Source of the DNA: Brevibacterium pigmentatum
Lineage (GTDB): Bacteria > Actinomycetota > Actinomycetes > Actinomycetales > Brevibacteriaceae
Direction of reading: 5' to 3'
DNA: 64,000 nucleotides
Assembly: GCF_011617465.1 (NCBI RefSeq)
Contig: NZ_CP050153.1
Coordinates: 248,001 to 312,000 of the forward strand
The translations under genes were made by a program, and so were the position numbers. A model generated the notes under the pieces. That model searched no databases. It was not told the origin of the DNA and was given only the letters and a program-made list of their open reading frames with translations. This document shows, in pieces, positions 26,248 through 34,052 of the stretch. The stretch's first letter is position 1. Each line of letters starts with the position of its first letter.

Positions 26248-27012
26248 ATGACCACCCCGCTCAAACCGGGCCATAGACTGCTCGTGAATGCTGACGCACT
26301 GGCCGCAGCCAGTCCGCTGGCACTGGCCGACTCCGTTGCCGAGGCGATCGGTCAGGAGCTGGGGCAGTCGGTCCGACTGGTCTCCGCCGAGCTGGATACC
26401 AATGGCACGGTCCAGACCGACGACGGCGAACTCATCTCCCCCTCAGCAGTGGTGACGGCTGTCCTGCCTCAAAAGGGGCGGGAGCTGCGGACCGAGGTGA
26501 CAGCCCACCTCGAAGCGGACGCCGCCTGTTCCGCCTCGGTGCGTTTCGCCTTCGCTGAAGCCATCGACAACAGCGACGACGTGTCCGATCTGCTCTGCCC
26601 CGGCAGTGCCGGCTGGAACAGCGCATTGCGCGATCGGCTGCGCGAGGACTCCGAGTTCTCCACACTCATCGAGGCTTACGACGGAACGATCGGCATCTCC
26701 ATCGGCGGTCGCCCCGTACACATCCGGGGCTACCGCGGTCAGGTGCTCGAAGTCGTCTCCCGCTCCATCCTCGGCGCCGCCTTCGTGCTCTCCATCCCCG
26801 GCGACGTCTTCATCGACCTCATGACCGCAGAGCGCAACCGCTTCATGGAGACCGCGATGAGCGGGAAGATGCGCTCCTCAGGATCCGGGTACGAGTACCT
26901 GCGCATGACCAGCGCACTCATGCGCATCATCGACCACGCTCGAGCCATGGCTGTCACAGCCGGCTATGTCGGCTCCGAATCCGTCCTCGACAAGAATCTG
27001 CAGGTGGCCTGA
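26248..27012 (+). CDS. Protein of unknown function, first gene of catabolic run
   Basis: A 254-residue soluble protein that I do not recognise. There is no signal peptide or membrane helix and no clear catalytic motif. The middle (about 130-165) has GTIGISIGGRPVHIRGYRGQVLE, and the last 80 residues are helical (AERNRFMETAMSGKMRSSGSGYEYLRM). The latter faintly recalls the end of SCP2-type lipid or acyl-CoA carriers, but this is too weak to annotate. AAGGA seven bases before the ATG supports the start. It is divergent from TetR and is followed one base later by the alpha/beta hydrolase, so it probably works in the same pathway. Confidence 0.6.
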   Translation: MTTPLKPGHRLLVNADALAAASPLALADSVAEAIGQELGQSVRLVSAELDTNGTVQTDDGELISPSAVVTAVLPQKGRELRTEVTAHLEADAACSASVRFAFAEAIDNSDDVSDLLCPGSAGWNSALRDRLREDSEFSTLIEAYDGTIGISIGGRPVHIRGYRGQVLEVVSRSILGAAFVLSIPGDVFIDLMTAERNRFMETAMSGKMRSSGSGYEYLRMTSALMRIIDHARAMAVTAGYVGSESVLDKNLQVA

Positions 27013-27013
27013 G

Positions 27014-27910
27014 ATGACGACACTGAACCACACGAACGCTCCGGCAGCGACGACCCTCCGCGCTCACCAGCTGATCATCGACGACCGCATCGCCTTCGTC
27101 GAGGACTGGGGCGACATCGACGCGACGCCGCTGCTCGCTGTTCACACCGCAGGTCAGTCCGGAGTCCAGTACCGTCATGTGGCGGCGGACCTCGCCGCCC
27201 TCGGCTACCGGGTCATTGTTCCCGACCTGCCCGGACACGGCCGCACGGAGCCGGTGAAGAATGGCCCGGTGACCGACCTCGGTGAGTACGCGCGATTCGG
27301 TCTTGACGTGCTCGATCAGCTCGGGATCGACCGGTTCGTCGCCGTCGGGTGCTCGATCGGCGGCAAGATCACGATCGACCTGGCCGTGCGCGCCGGTGAC
27401 CGCATCATCGCGGCCATCGCCATGGCCGCCGGATCCCGTCCCGGCCACGTCTCGCTGCGAGGACTGACGCGTGAGCTCGTCGACATCTCGACGCCGTCTC
27501 GCGGCGATCGCACCTACTGGGGGACGCGAGCCGTCGTCGGCTCGGCGATCGACGAGGAGCGGCGAGAGCTCATCGCCCGCATGCACTGCAGGGAGGACCC
27601 GATCGTGTCGAACTCGGATCTCATCGGCTGGGGGCGCCACGACGTCAGCGAGGGCCTGCCTGGTGTCGTCTGCCCGACGGTGCTCGTCGCCGGTGAGGAC
27701 GACCTGTGGATCGACACCGCAGCGATCCGCCATGACGCGGAGGCCATCCCCCGAGGCACCTTCGTCCTCCTGCCGGGAATCGGGCACTATCCGATGGAGG
27801 AGATGTCGGACTTCGCCGAGGCGGTCGACTCCTGGGGTGCGCAGTGCTGGCACTCGCGGTGCCGATACCGATCTTCCCGATTCCGGCAGTGCCGATGCCT
27901 GCAACGCTGA
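27014..27910 (+). CDS. Alpha/beta hydrolase, C-terminus apparently frameshifted
   Basis: A 298-residue alpha/beta-hydrolase as read. HTAGQSG forms the oxyanion region, the nucleophile is the serine of GCSIGG near residue 116, the acid is in GEDDLW and the histidine in GIGHYPMEE. After residue 275 the frame gives an odd Cys/Arg-rich tail. Dropping one G from the GGGG at 27834-27837 replaces it with a normal polar tail (SWVRSAGTRGADTD...) ending in TGA at 27947, which overlaps the ATG of the next gene as ATGA, like other junctions here. A one-base insertion or read error is therefore likely. It should hydrolyse an ester, lactone or CoA-thioester intermediate. Confidence 0.8.
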   Translation: MTTLNHTNAPAATTLRAHQLIIDDRIAFVEDWGDIDATPLLAVHTAGQSGVQYRHVAADLAALGYRVIVPDLPGHGRTEPVKNGPVTDLGEYARFGLDVLDQLGIDRFVAVGCSIGGKITIDLAVRAGDRIIAAIAMAAGSRPGHVSLRGLTRELVDISTPSRGDRTYWGTRAVVGSAIDEERRELIARMHCREDPIVSNSDLIGWGRHDVSEGLPGVVCPTVLVAGEDDLWIDTAAIRHDAEAIPRGTFVLLPGIGHYPMEEMSDFAEAVDSWGAQCWHSRCRYRSSRFRQCRCLQR

Positions 27911-27943
27911 CCGAAAGACCGAAGAATTGGAGGCCGCCCGCTC

Positions 27944-29656
27944 ATGAATTCACCCGCCACTCTCTATGGTCATCTGAAAACCTGGGCGGAAACCGACCCG
28001 CAACGGACGGCCCTCATCGACCCGCTGCCGACCGGTGCCGGCCGTGAAACCACCGAGTCCGGGCACGTGCGCATCAGCGTCTCGGATCTGCTGGCCCGCA
28101 CCAACGAGTTGGCCGATCTGCTCGCCGAGCACGGTGTCGGCCCGAACGACTGCATCGCGGTCTGGCTGCCAAGCTGGTCCGACACCTATGCGTGGCAGTT
28201 CGCGGCTTCCGCGCTCGGTGCGCACGTGATCGGGGTGAACACCCGCTACAACGTCGCCGAGGTGGGGCACGTCCTCACCAAGGCCCGTCCGCAGGTGCTC
28301 GTCGTGGCCCACGGATTCCGCAATCTCGACTTCCTCGCTACCGCACGGAAGGCCATCGCCGAGGTGGACCAGGAAACTGCCGCACAGCAGGACCGTTCAC
28401 CGGGGAAGCCGTTCACCCCGCCGAAGGCATTCGTCTGGGCGGTGCCGGGAGCCGCGAGCGAACCCACGATCGCGGACTACGACCTCGGCGCCGGGGCGGT
28501 GCTCGTCCCCGCAGAGTCGTCAACCATCGATCAGGCAGCGACTTCATTCGCCGCGGCCGCACCCGAAGAATCCCGGCTGTCGGTTGCTTTCACGACTTCC
28601 GGCTCCACGGGGATGCCGAAGCTCGCGGCTCACCGGGAGTCCGCCGTCATCACTCATTCCCAGCAGGTCGCCTCTCGAATCGGCTTCACCACCGGTGACG
28701 TCCTCGTCGAACCCCTCCCGTACTCGGGCGTCTTCGGATACTCGGCGGGAATGGGGGCACTCTTCGGCGGAGCGGCAGTCCTCCTTCACCCGGTCTTCGA
28801 CGAACAAGAACTCGTCCGGGCCTGGAGCACCTTCTCCGGCTCACACTTCGTCGGAGCCGACGACATGCTCTCCCGAGTGCGCAAGGTCTGCGAAGACACG
28901 GGCACGAAACTCGAATCGTGGCGATGGGCAGGCGTGGCCGATTTCCAAGGAATGTCCGCCGACATCGCCGAATGGGCGGCCGAACAGTTCGGCACCCGCA
29001 CCGTCGGCGTCTACGGATCCTCCGAAGTCTTCGCACTCACTTCGTTCTGGCCGAACGACACCCCGGAAGAGCTGCGGTACTCGGGAGGCGGTCGCCTCGT
29101 CGACCCTCGCTACGAATACCGCATCGCCGATCCGGTCACGGACCAGCCTGTGTCCGAAGGCTCGGAAGGTGAAGTCCAACTCCGGGGTCCCAACGTCGTC
29201 GACCACTACCTCGGTGATCAGGGAGAAGGAAGGAAGAACTTCACCTCCGACGGATGGTTCCAGACGGGGGACCTCGGGCGCGCTCACGGGCCCGAAGCCT
29301 TCGAATACGTCTGCCGAATGGGTGACGTCATCCGTCTGCGGGGGTTCCTCGTCGATCCCGCAGAGATCGAGCTGCACCTCATTACCCATCCGAACATCGA
29401 GTTGGTCAAGGTCGTCGGGCGCAGCAGCGACGTCGGCGAGCCCGAAGTCGTCGCTTTCATTCAGCCAGTGCCCGGAACTACTCCCGAACCTGAGGACATC
29501 CGGCAGTACTGCCGGCAGCAGCTCGCCAGCTTCAAGGTCCCGACCGAGGTCCGCCTGGTTGAAACCATGCCCGTCACCGCGGGAACGAACGGCTCGAAGA
29601 TCAAAACCGCCGTCCTTCGAGAATGGGCGGCTCAGCCGGCGGTGGTCGGACAGTGA
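27944..29656 (+). CDS. AMP-forming acyl-CoA ligase
   Basis: A 570-residue ANL-superfamily adenylating enzyme that activates a carboxylic acid to its CoA ester with ATP. The P-loop FTTSGSTGMPKLA is near residues 215-227, an aromatic/Gly segment GVYGSSEVFAL near 349, the DGWFQTGDLGR hinge motif near 440, and the C-terminal lysine in NGSKIKTAVLR. Acid specificity cannot be called; the pocket differs from acetyl-CoA synthetases, and the size fits aromatic or medium-chain acid ligases. It lies between the hydrolase and an acyl-CoA dehydrogenase, in a run of CoA-ester genes under the divergent TetR. Confidence 0.92.
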   Translation: MNSPATLYGHLKTWAETDPQRTALIDPLPTGAGRETTESGHVRISVSDLLARTNELADLLAEHGVGPNDCIAVWLPSWSDTYAWQFAASALGAHVIGVNTRYNVAEVGHVLTKARPQVLVVAHGFRNLDFLATARKAIAEVDQETAAQQDRSPGKPFTPPKAFVWAVPGAASEPTIADYDLGAGAVLVPAESSTIDQAATSFAAAAPEESRLSVAFTTSGSTGMPKLAAHRESAVITHSQQVASRIGFTTGDVLVEPLPYSGVFGYSAGMGALFGGAAVLLHPVFDEQELVRAWSTFSGSHFVGADDMLSRVRKVCEDTGTKLESWRWAGVADFQGMSADIAEWAAEQFGTRTVGVYGSSEVFALTSFWPNDTPEELRYSGGGRLVDPRYEYRIADPVTDQPVSEGSEGEVQLRGPNVVDHYLGDQGEGRKNFTSDGWFQTGDLGRAHGPEAFEYVCRMGDVIRLRGFLVDPAEIELHLITHPNIELVKVVGRSSDVGEPEVVAFIQPVPGTTPEPEDIRQYCRQQLASFKVPTEVRLVETMPVTAGTNGSKIKTAVLREWAAQPAVVGQ

Positions 29657-29698
29657 TACGAATCGAAGAAGACATGAAGACCCCAGAAAGGGCAGAAG

Positions 29699-30874
29699 AT
29701 GACTCATAAGCCGCGTCCGCGTCCGGACACTCCGCACATGATGACCGAGGAGCGCCTCGAGATCCAGGCGCTCGCCCGTGAGTTCGCCCGTGATGTCGTC
29801 CTGCCGATCGCCAACGAGCTCGACCCTGTTGAAGGGCAGTTCCCGGATTCGATGGTCAAACAGATGGCGGAGATGGGGTTCTTCGGCATCCTCATCCCCG
29901 AGGAATACGGCGGGCTGGGGCTCGGCGTGTTCGAGTACTGCCTCGTGGCCGAGGAACTCTCCCGTGCCTGGATGTCGGTGGCCGGTCTGTTGGCTCGTGG
30001 CAACGGCATGGGTGGCGGATTCTCGCCCGAGCAGGAAGCGAGGCTGTTGCCGAAGGTTGCCAGTGGTGAGTACCTCGGGGCCTTCGCCCTCTCCGAGGCC
30101 GAAGCCGGGTCGGATGTGGCGAACCTGCGGTGCAAGGCCGAACGTAATGCCGATGGTGATTGGGTCATCAACGGCACGAAGATGTGGTGCACGTATGCCG
30201 ATCAGGCCGACTATATCGTCCTCTTCGCCCGCACCTCGGTGGAGGAGAAGCGGCACCGCGGGATCTCGGTGTTCCTCGTCGAGAAGGAACGTGGCACCTT
30301 CCCCGAGGGGATCTCCGGGGCGCCGGCGAAGAAGATCGGGTATCACGGGTGGAAGACGTGGGAGCTGTCGTTCGATAACTTCGTCCTGCCTGCTGATGCC
30401 GTCCTCGGTGAGGAAGGCCGCGGGTTCTACCAGGCGGTGTCCGGCCTCGAGGTCGGGCGTGCGCACACGGCTGCGCGGTCGATCGGGTTGGCGCAGGCGG
30501 CGCTCGAGGACTCGGTGAAGTACCTCAAAGAGCGGGAGCAGTTCGGGCACCCGCTCGCGGACTTCCAGCATCTGAGGTTCAAGGTCGCGGACATGGCCGC
30601 TCAGATCGAGGCGTGCCGGCAGCTGATGTACCACGTGTGCACGGAGATCGATTCGGGTCGTCGCTGTGACAAGGAAGCGGCGATGGTGAAGTACCTGGCC
30701 GGAGAGATGAGCGAGAAGGTCACCTCGGAGGCGCTGCAGATCCACGGTGGTGCCGGATACACGAAGGACTTCGCCGTCGAGCGCCACTGGAGGGATGCGC
30801 GGTTGACGAAGATCTTCGAGGGCTCGTCGGAGATCCAGATGCGCATCATCTCTGACGAACTCCTCGGCCGCTGA
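29699..30874 (+). CDS. Acyl-CoA dehydrogenase
   Basis: A 391-residue FAD acyl-CoA dehydrogenase, distinct from the one at 21829-22977. FAD/substrate contacts are ALSEAEAGSDVANL and NGTKMWCTYA; the catalytic base is E374 in FEGSSEIQ. AGAAAGGGCAGAAG supplies the ribosome site. It follows the ligase by about 40 bases and should oxidise the CoA ester that enzyme makes. A large imperfect palindrome begins at the last base of its stop codon, which may reduce read-through into the hydratase gene behind. Confidence 0.92.
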   Translation: MTHKPRPRPDTPHMMTEERLEIQALAREFARDVVLPIANELDPVEGQFPDSMVKQMAEMGFFGILIPEEYGGLGLGVFEYCLVAEELSRAWMSVAGLLARGNGMGGGFSPEQEARLLPKVASGEYLGAFALSEAEAGSDVANLRCKAERNADGDWVINGTKMWCTYADQADYIVLFARTSVEEKRHRGISVFLVEKERGTFPEGISGAPAKKIGYHGWKTWELSFDNFVLPADAVLGEEGRGFYQAVSGLEVGRAHTAARSIGLAQAALEDSVKYLKEREQFGHPLADFQHLRFKVADMAAQIEACRQLMYHVCTEIDSGRRCDKEAAMVKYLAGEMSEKVTSEALQIHGGAGYTKDFAVERHWRDARLTKIFEGSSEIQMRIISDELLGR

Positions 30875-30939
30875 ATTACTACCTGACGGCGGCCCAGCAA
30901 CCTGGCGCCAGGTATCTGCGCCGCCGTCGGGTAGTAATT
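30874..30939. repeat. 66-nt imperfect palindrome (hairpin/REP-like element)
   Basis: Outer 20-base arms (30874-30893 and 30920-30939) pair except for one T/G position. The 26-base interior is itself symmetric: CAG/CTG, a small internal loop, then the perfect 12-bp palindrome CCTGGCGCCAGG at 30900-30911. The whole could fold into one long hairpin or a cruciform. It begins at the acyl-CoA dehydrogenase stop codon and ends about 50 bases before the next gene. It could be an attenuating terminator or a dispersed palindromic repeat. Confidence 0.7.
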
Positions 30940-30987
30940 GGCAGGTTGTGGGCGCATTAACGAACTGATGATAGGAACTTGACTGCG

Positions 30988-31845
30988 ATGAGTGAGACGA
31001 ACCTCCAAGACTGGGTCGGCCGCAGTGCCACCGCCACTGAGATCGCCGATGGGGAACGGGCCGCACGCCTGGCGACACTGCTCGGCCATGACGGTGACCC
31101 GGCGTCGCCGCTGTTCCCAATGGGGCACTGGCTGCACTTCTCTGAAGATGATGTGCCGATGAGTGACCTCGGCGCCGACGGGCATGCCGCGCTCGGTGGG
31201 TTCATGCCCCCGGTGCCCCTGCCCAGGCGGATGTGGGCCGGCAGCGACCTGACCTTCCACGCTTCGATTCTACCCGGGCAGACGATTGAGCGGACGACGA
31301 CGATCGACTCGATCACGGAGAAGACCGGCAGCACCGGCCCGTTGTGTTTCGTCGTGCTTCGTCACGAGCTCACTGCTGACGGGAAGCCTGCCACGACGGA
31401 TCGGCACACAATCGTCTACCGGGAAGCCAACTCGGTACCGGAGGGATCGGCGACGAAGCCCCCACGTGCGGACAGCGCGGTCCCGGAAGGCTGGGATTGG
31501 ACGCGTACGGTCAGGCCGAACGAAGTCATGCTCTTCCGTTATTCGGCGCTGACGTTCAACTCCCACCGCATCCACTATGACCACCCGTATGTCACCGAGG
31601 TGGAAGGCTACCCCGGCCTCGTCACACACGGGCCGTTGACCGCGACGCTGCTGCTCGACGCGTTCATGTCCACCCATCCCGAGGCGTCCGTGACCGGTTA
31701 TCGATTCACCGCGAAGTCCCCGTTGTTCGCGAATGAGCAGATCCACCTCGTCGGCAGAGACACCGAGCCCGGCGTGCACGAGCTGCGAGCCATCGCCCCA
31801 GGTGGGAAGACCGCGATTGCTGCCACTGTGACGACTAAGAGCTGA
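30988..31845 (+). CDS. Double-hotdog hydratase, mesaconyl-C4-CoA hydratase-like
   Basis: A 285-residue protein of the HTD2/FAS1-like dehydratase group with two fused hotdog folds, the family that includes mesaconyl-C4-CoA hydratase (Meh) and itaconyl-CoA hydratase. The N-terminal half has the conserved GHWLHF and GGFMPPVPLPRRMWAGSDL; the C-terminal half has the active-site segment FNSHRIHYD (N191-D198) and GLVTHGPLTATLL. These enzymes add water to a branched C5 CoA ester to give citramalyl-CoA. The next gene resembles 2-methylfumaryl-CoA isomerase, the partner that supplies mesaconyl-C4-CoA in Chloroflexus, which strengthens the call. AGGAA lies ten bases before the ATG. Confidence 0.75.
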   Translation: MSETNLQDWVGRSATATEIADGERAARLATLLGHDGDPASPLFPMGHWLHFSEDDVPMSDLGADGHAALGGFMPPVPLPRRMWAGSDLTFHASILPGQTIERTTTIDSITEKTGSTGPLCFVVLRHELTADGKPATTDRHTIVYREANSVPEGSATKPPRADSAVPEGWDWTRTVRPNEVMLFRYSALTFNSHRIHYDHPYVTEVEGYPGLVTHGPLTATLLLDAFMSTHPEASVTGYRFTAKSPLFANEQIHLVGRDTEPGVHELRAIAPGGKTAIAATVTTKS

Positions 31846-31856
31846 GGAGCACCACT

Positions 31857-33062
31857 ATGTCCGACACCCGCCCGGCACCCCTGACCGGCCTCAAGATCGT
31901 CGAGATCTCTGCATTCGTCGCAGCCCCCTTGGGTGCGATGACCCTCGCTCAGCTCGGCGCCGACGTCATTCGCATCGACCCGATCGGCGGGAACATCGAT
32001 GCGAACCGGTGGCCGATCAGCGATGACGGCACCTCAATCTATTGGGCGTCTCTGAACAAGGGGAAGCGTTCAGTCACGCTGGATCTGAAGTCCGAGGAAG
32101 GGCAGAAGATCGCCACCGACCTCATCGCCGAGGCGGGCACGCTCATCACGAATCTTCCGGCCCGCGGATGGTTGAGCTATGAGAATCTCAAGCAGCATCG
32201 CGAAGATCTCGTCATGCTCCGCCTAGGCGGGTGGCATGACGGTTCCCCGGCAGTGGATTACACGGTGAATGCGGCCAGCGGGTTCCCGATCATCACCGGT
32301 GATGACGAGCGCCCAGTGAATAATGCGGTGCCGGCATGGGACGTTGCTGCGGGGCTCTATATATCCAACGGGATCATGGCCGCCGAGTTGGATCGTCGTA
32401 CCTCGGGCAAGGGCCAGGAGATCACGCTGGCGCTGTCTGATGTCATGCTCGCGACAGTCGGCAATCTTGGCTATATCGCCGAGGTGCAAGCGACGGGCAA
32501 GACCCGTGGGGCCTTGGGCAACGGTCTCTACGGTGCCTATGGTCAGTCGTTCGAGTGCGCGGATGGGCGTCAGGTGATGGTCGCTGTCATCTCGAACAAG
32601 CACTGGCGGGGTCTGGGGAAGGCGACCGGTCTGAGCGAGAAGCTCGAGATGATCGGTCCTCTGCTCGACGTGGACTTGTCGACCGAAGGCGGTCGGTTCG
32701 AAGCACGCGAGGCCATCGACGCGGTCGTGCGTCCGTGGTTCGCCCAACATAGTTCGGAGGAGGCGACGAGGCTGCTCGCCGATGCGGGAGTGCTCGTCGG
32801 CGGGTTCCAGACGTTCGAAGAGCTTGTCACCAGCGACCCTCGGTGTTCGACGGAGAACCCGCTGCTGACCGAGATCGATCAACAGGGCGTCGGACGGGTG
32901 CTGGCGCCGCGTGTGCCGTTGACGTTCGGAGGAACACCGGTAGCGGACGCTGCACCGGCTCCTGCGTTGGGCGGCAGCACCGAGGATGTGCTCGCGGACG
33001 TGCTGGGTCTTGCATCTAACGAACTCGCCGGTCTGCGAAGTTCTGCAACGATCGATTCGTGA
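31857..33062 (+). CDS. CaiB/BaiF CoA-transferase, 2-methylfumaryl-CoA isomerase (Mct)-like
   Basis: A 401-residue class III CoA-transferase. Several stretches agree, from memory of the family, with Chloroflexus Mct, which moves CoA within mesaconate from C1 to C4: SAFVAAPLGAMTLAQLG (18-34), DPIGG with RWP (41-53), LNKGKRS (66-72), PARGWLSYE (101-109), VDYTVN with putative nucleophile D134, and PAWD (159-162). It is clearly different from the other two transferases in this window. It is 11 bases downstream of the Meh-like hydratase, so both are made together. The likely reaction is mesaconyl-C1-CoA to mesaconyl-C4-CoA; an ordinary intermolecular transferase is the alternative. Confidence 0.75.
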   Translation: MSDTRPAPLTGLKIVEISAFVAAPLGAMTLAQLGADVIRIDPIGGNIDANRWPISDDGTSIYWASLNKGKRSVTLDLKSEEGQKIATDLIAEAGTLITNLPARGWLSYENLKQHREDLVMLRLGGWHDGSPAVDYTVNAASGFPIITGDDERPVNNAVPAWDVAAGLYISNGIMAAELDRRTSGKGQEITLALSDVMLATVGNLGYIAEVQATGKTRGALGNGLYGAYGQSFECADGRQVMVAVISNKHWRGLGKATGLSEKLEMIGPLLDVDLSTEGGRFEAREAIDAVVRPWFAQHSSEEATRLLADAGVLVGGFQTFEELVTSDPRCSTENPLLTEIDQQGVGRVLAPRVPLTFGGTPVADAAPAPALGGSTEDVLADVLGLASNELAGLRSSATIDS

Positions 33063-33122
33063 AGTCCGCGAACTAACCGTTGAGTCAGGTGGTTTGAGGA
33101 TTGCGGTTCGAGTTTGTCAGTT

Positions 33123-34052
33123 TTAACGCCTTAAGGTCGCCTTCTGAAATTCGTCAAATTTGATCTCCAGGAACTCACGTTTCGGTCGTTCCTTGCGCTG
33201 CAAAGGGAGTTTCATCAATTTGCGGCCGTGAAGCGCTTGCAGACCATGTTTGAGCATGGGACCATCGACTTCTTCTAGGAGGTCATGACGGACGTGGACG
33301 ACAAAATCAGGGTGAACACCGAGGAAGTTGCCGTCAAAAGCTGCATGATGGATTTTGCACATGGCCAGTCCGTTATCAACCGCAGCTATTCCTCTTTCAT
33401 CTCGATCAGGGACAACATGAGCTGCGTCAAGCAAGCCAGAATGACCAAGGTTGCAGATAGCGCAACGGTTTTCGTATGCAGATAAAACCATTGACCTGAA
33501 TGCTGGCTGATGCACTCTTGCCTTTGCCATACGCTGGAGATATCGGCGGGCGACTACCTCATGAGCAGATTCAGAGAGCTCAAATGCTGTAGCAGCATCT
33601 TCCGCCGCAGTGAATGCAAACTGTTGCTTCTCGGGCTCTTCGCCCACGATATAGACAGGGGCGATGACCTGGTACCTTGCAGGGCTCATCGCAACGCCGA
33701 GAAACCAAATCAGAGGCAAGCGGAGCTTCATTGCCGCACGTAGGCCGACGTTTTCCGGGTGATTTGGATCTGTCCCGCGCCACTTGTACCGGAATAGCCC
33801 ATCACTGCCGGTGGCGTCCTCGTAGGGAGGCTTTTCTCCGGGTTTGGTGTACGCCGTCCTAAAGGATAGAGCTGCCTGGTAGCCCCGCGGCTTCCAAATG
33901 CCTTGCATGGGCGCCTGCAGGCGAACAGTTTCGTCTGCGAAGTGGAAGTCGAGAATATCGTCTCGCGTCAAGGGTTCGTTGCCACCGTCTGTTCGCAACT
34001 GTAGCCACTCAATTGCTGCTTCCCTCATTCCTGAAGGCTCCCTGTCTAACAA
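33123..34052 (-). CDS. HNH endonuclease (restriction-like)
   Basis: A 309-residue protein with a C-terminal HNH nuclease: C197-x-x-C200, H212 in DAAHVVP, N227 and H235/H236 with N242 give the complete beta-beta-alpha metal site. The N-terminal 180 residues form a separate domain containing QGIWKPRGYQAALSFRT, as in predicted solitary restriction endonucleases (COG3440 type) that read modified or foreign DNA. GC content and codon use are below the flanking genes, suggesting recent acquisition. Its start overlaps the end of the Nudix gene by seven bases, so the two form one leftward operon. No methyltransferase partner is present. Confidence 0.82.
   Translation of the reverse strand: MLDREPSGMREAAIEWLQLRTDGGNEPLTRDDILDFHFADETVRLQAPMQGIWKPRGYQAALSFRTAYTKPGEKPPYEDATGSDGLFRYKWRGTDPNHPENVGLRAAMKLRLPLIWFLGVAMSPARYQVIAPVYIVGEEPEKQQFAFTAAEDAATAFELSESAHEVVARRYLQRMAKARVHQPAFRSMVLSAYENRCAICNLGHSGLLDAAHVVPDRDERGIAAVDNGLAMCKIHHAAFDGNFLGVHPDFVVHVRHDLLEEVDGPMLKHGLQALHGRKLMKLPLQRKERPKREFLEIKFDEFQKATLRR

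Noticed and set aside
28841..31120. A 759-codon open frame on the minus strand
   Set aside because: It lies antisense to the ligase and acyl-CoA dehydrogenase genes, has the Arg/Asp/Glu/Val-rich composition of a high-GC shadow frame, and no ribosome site or family match.
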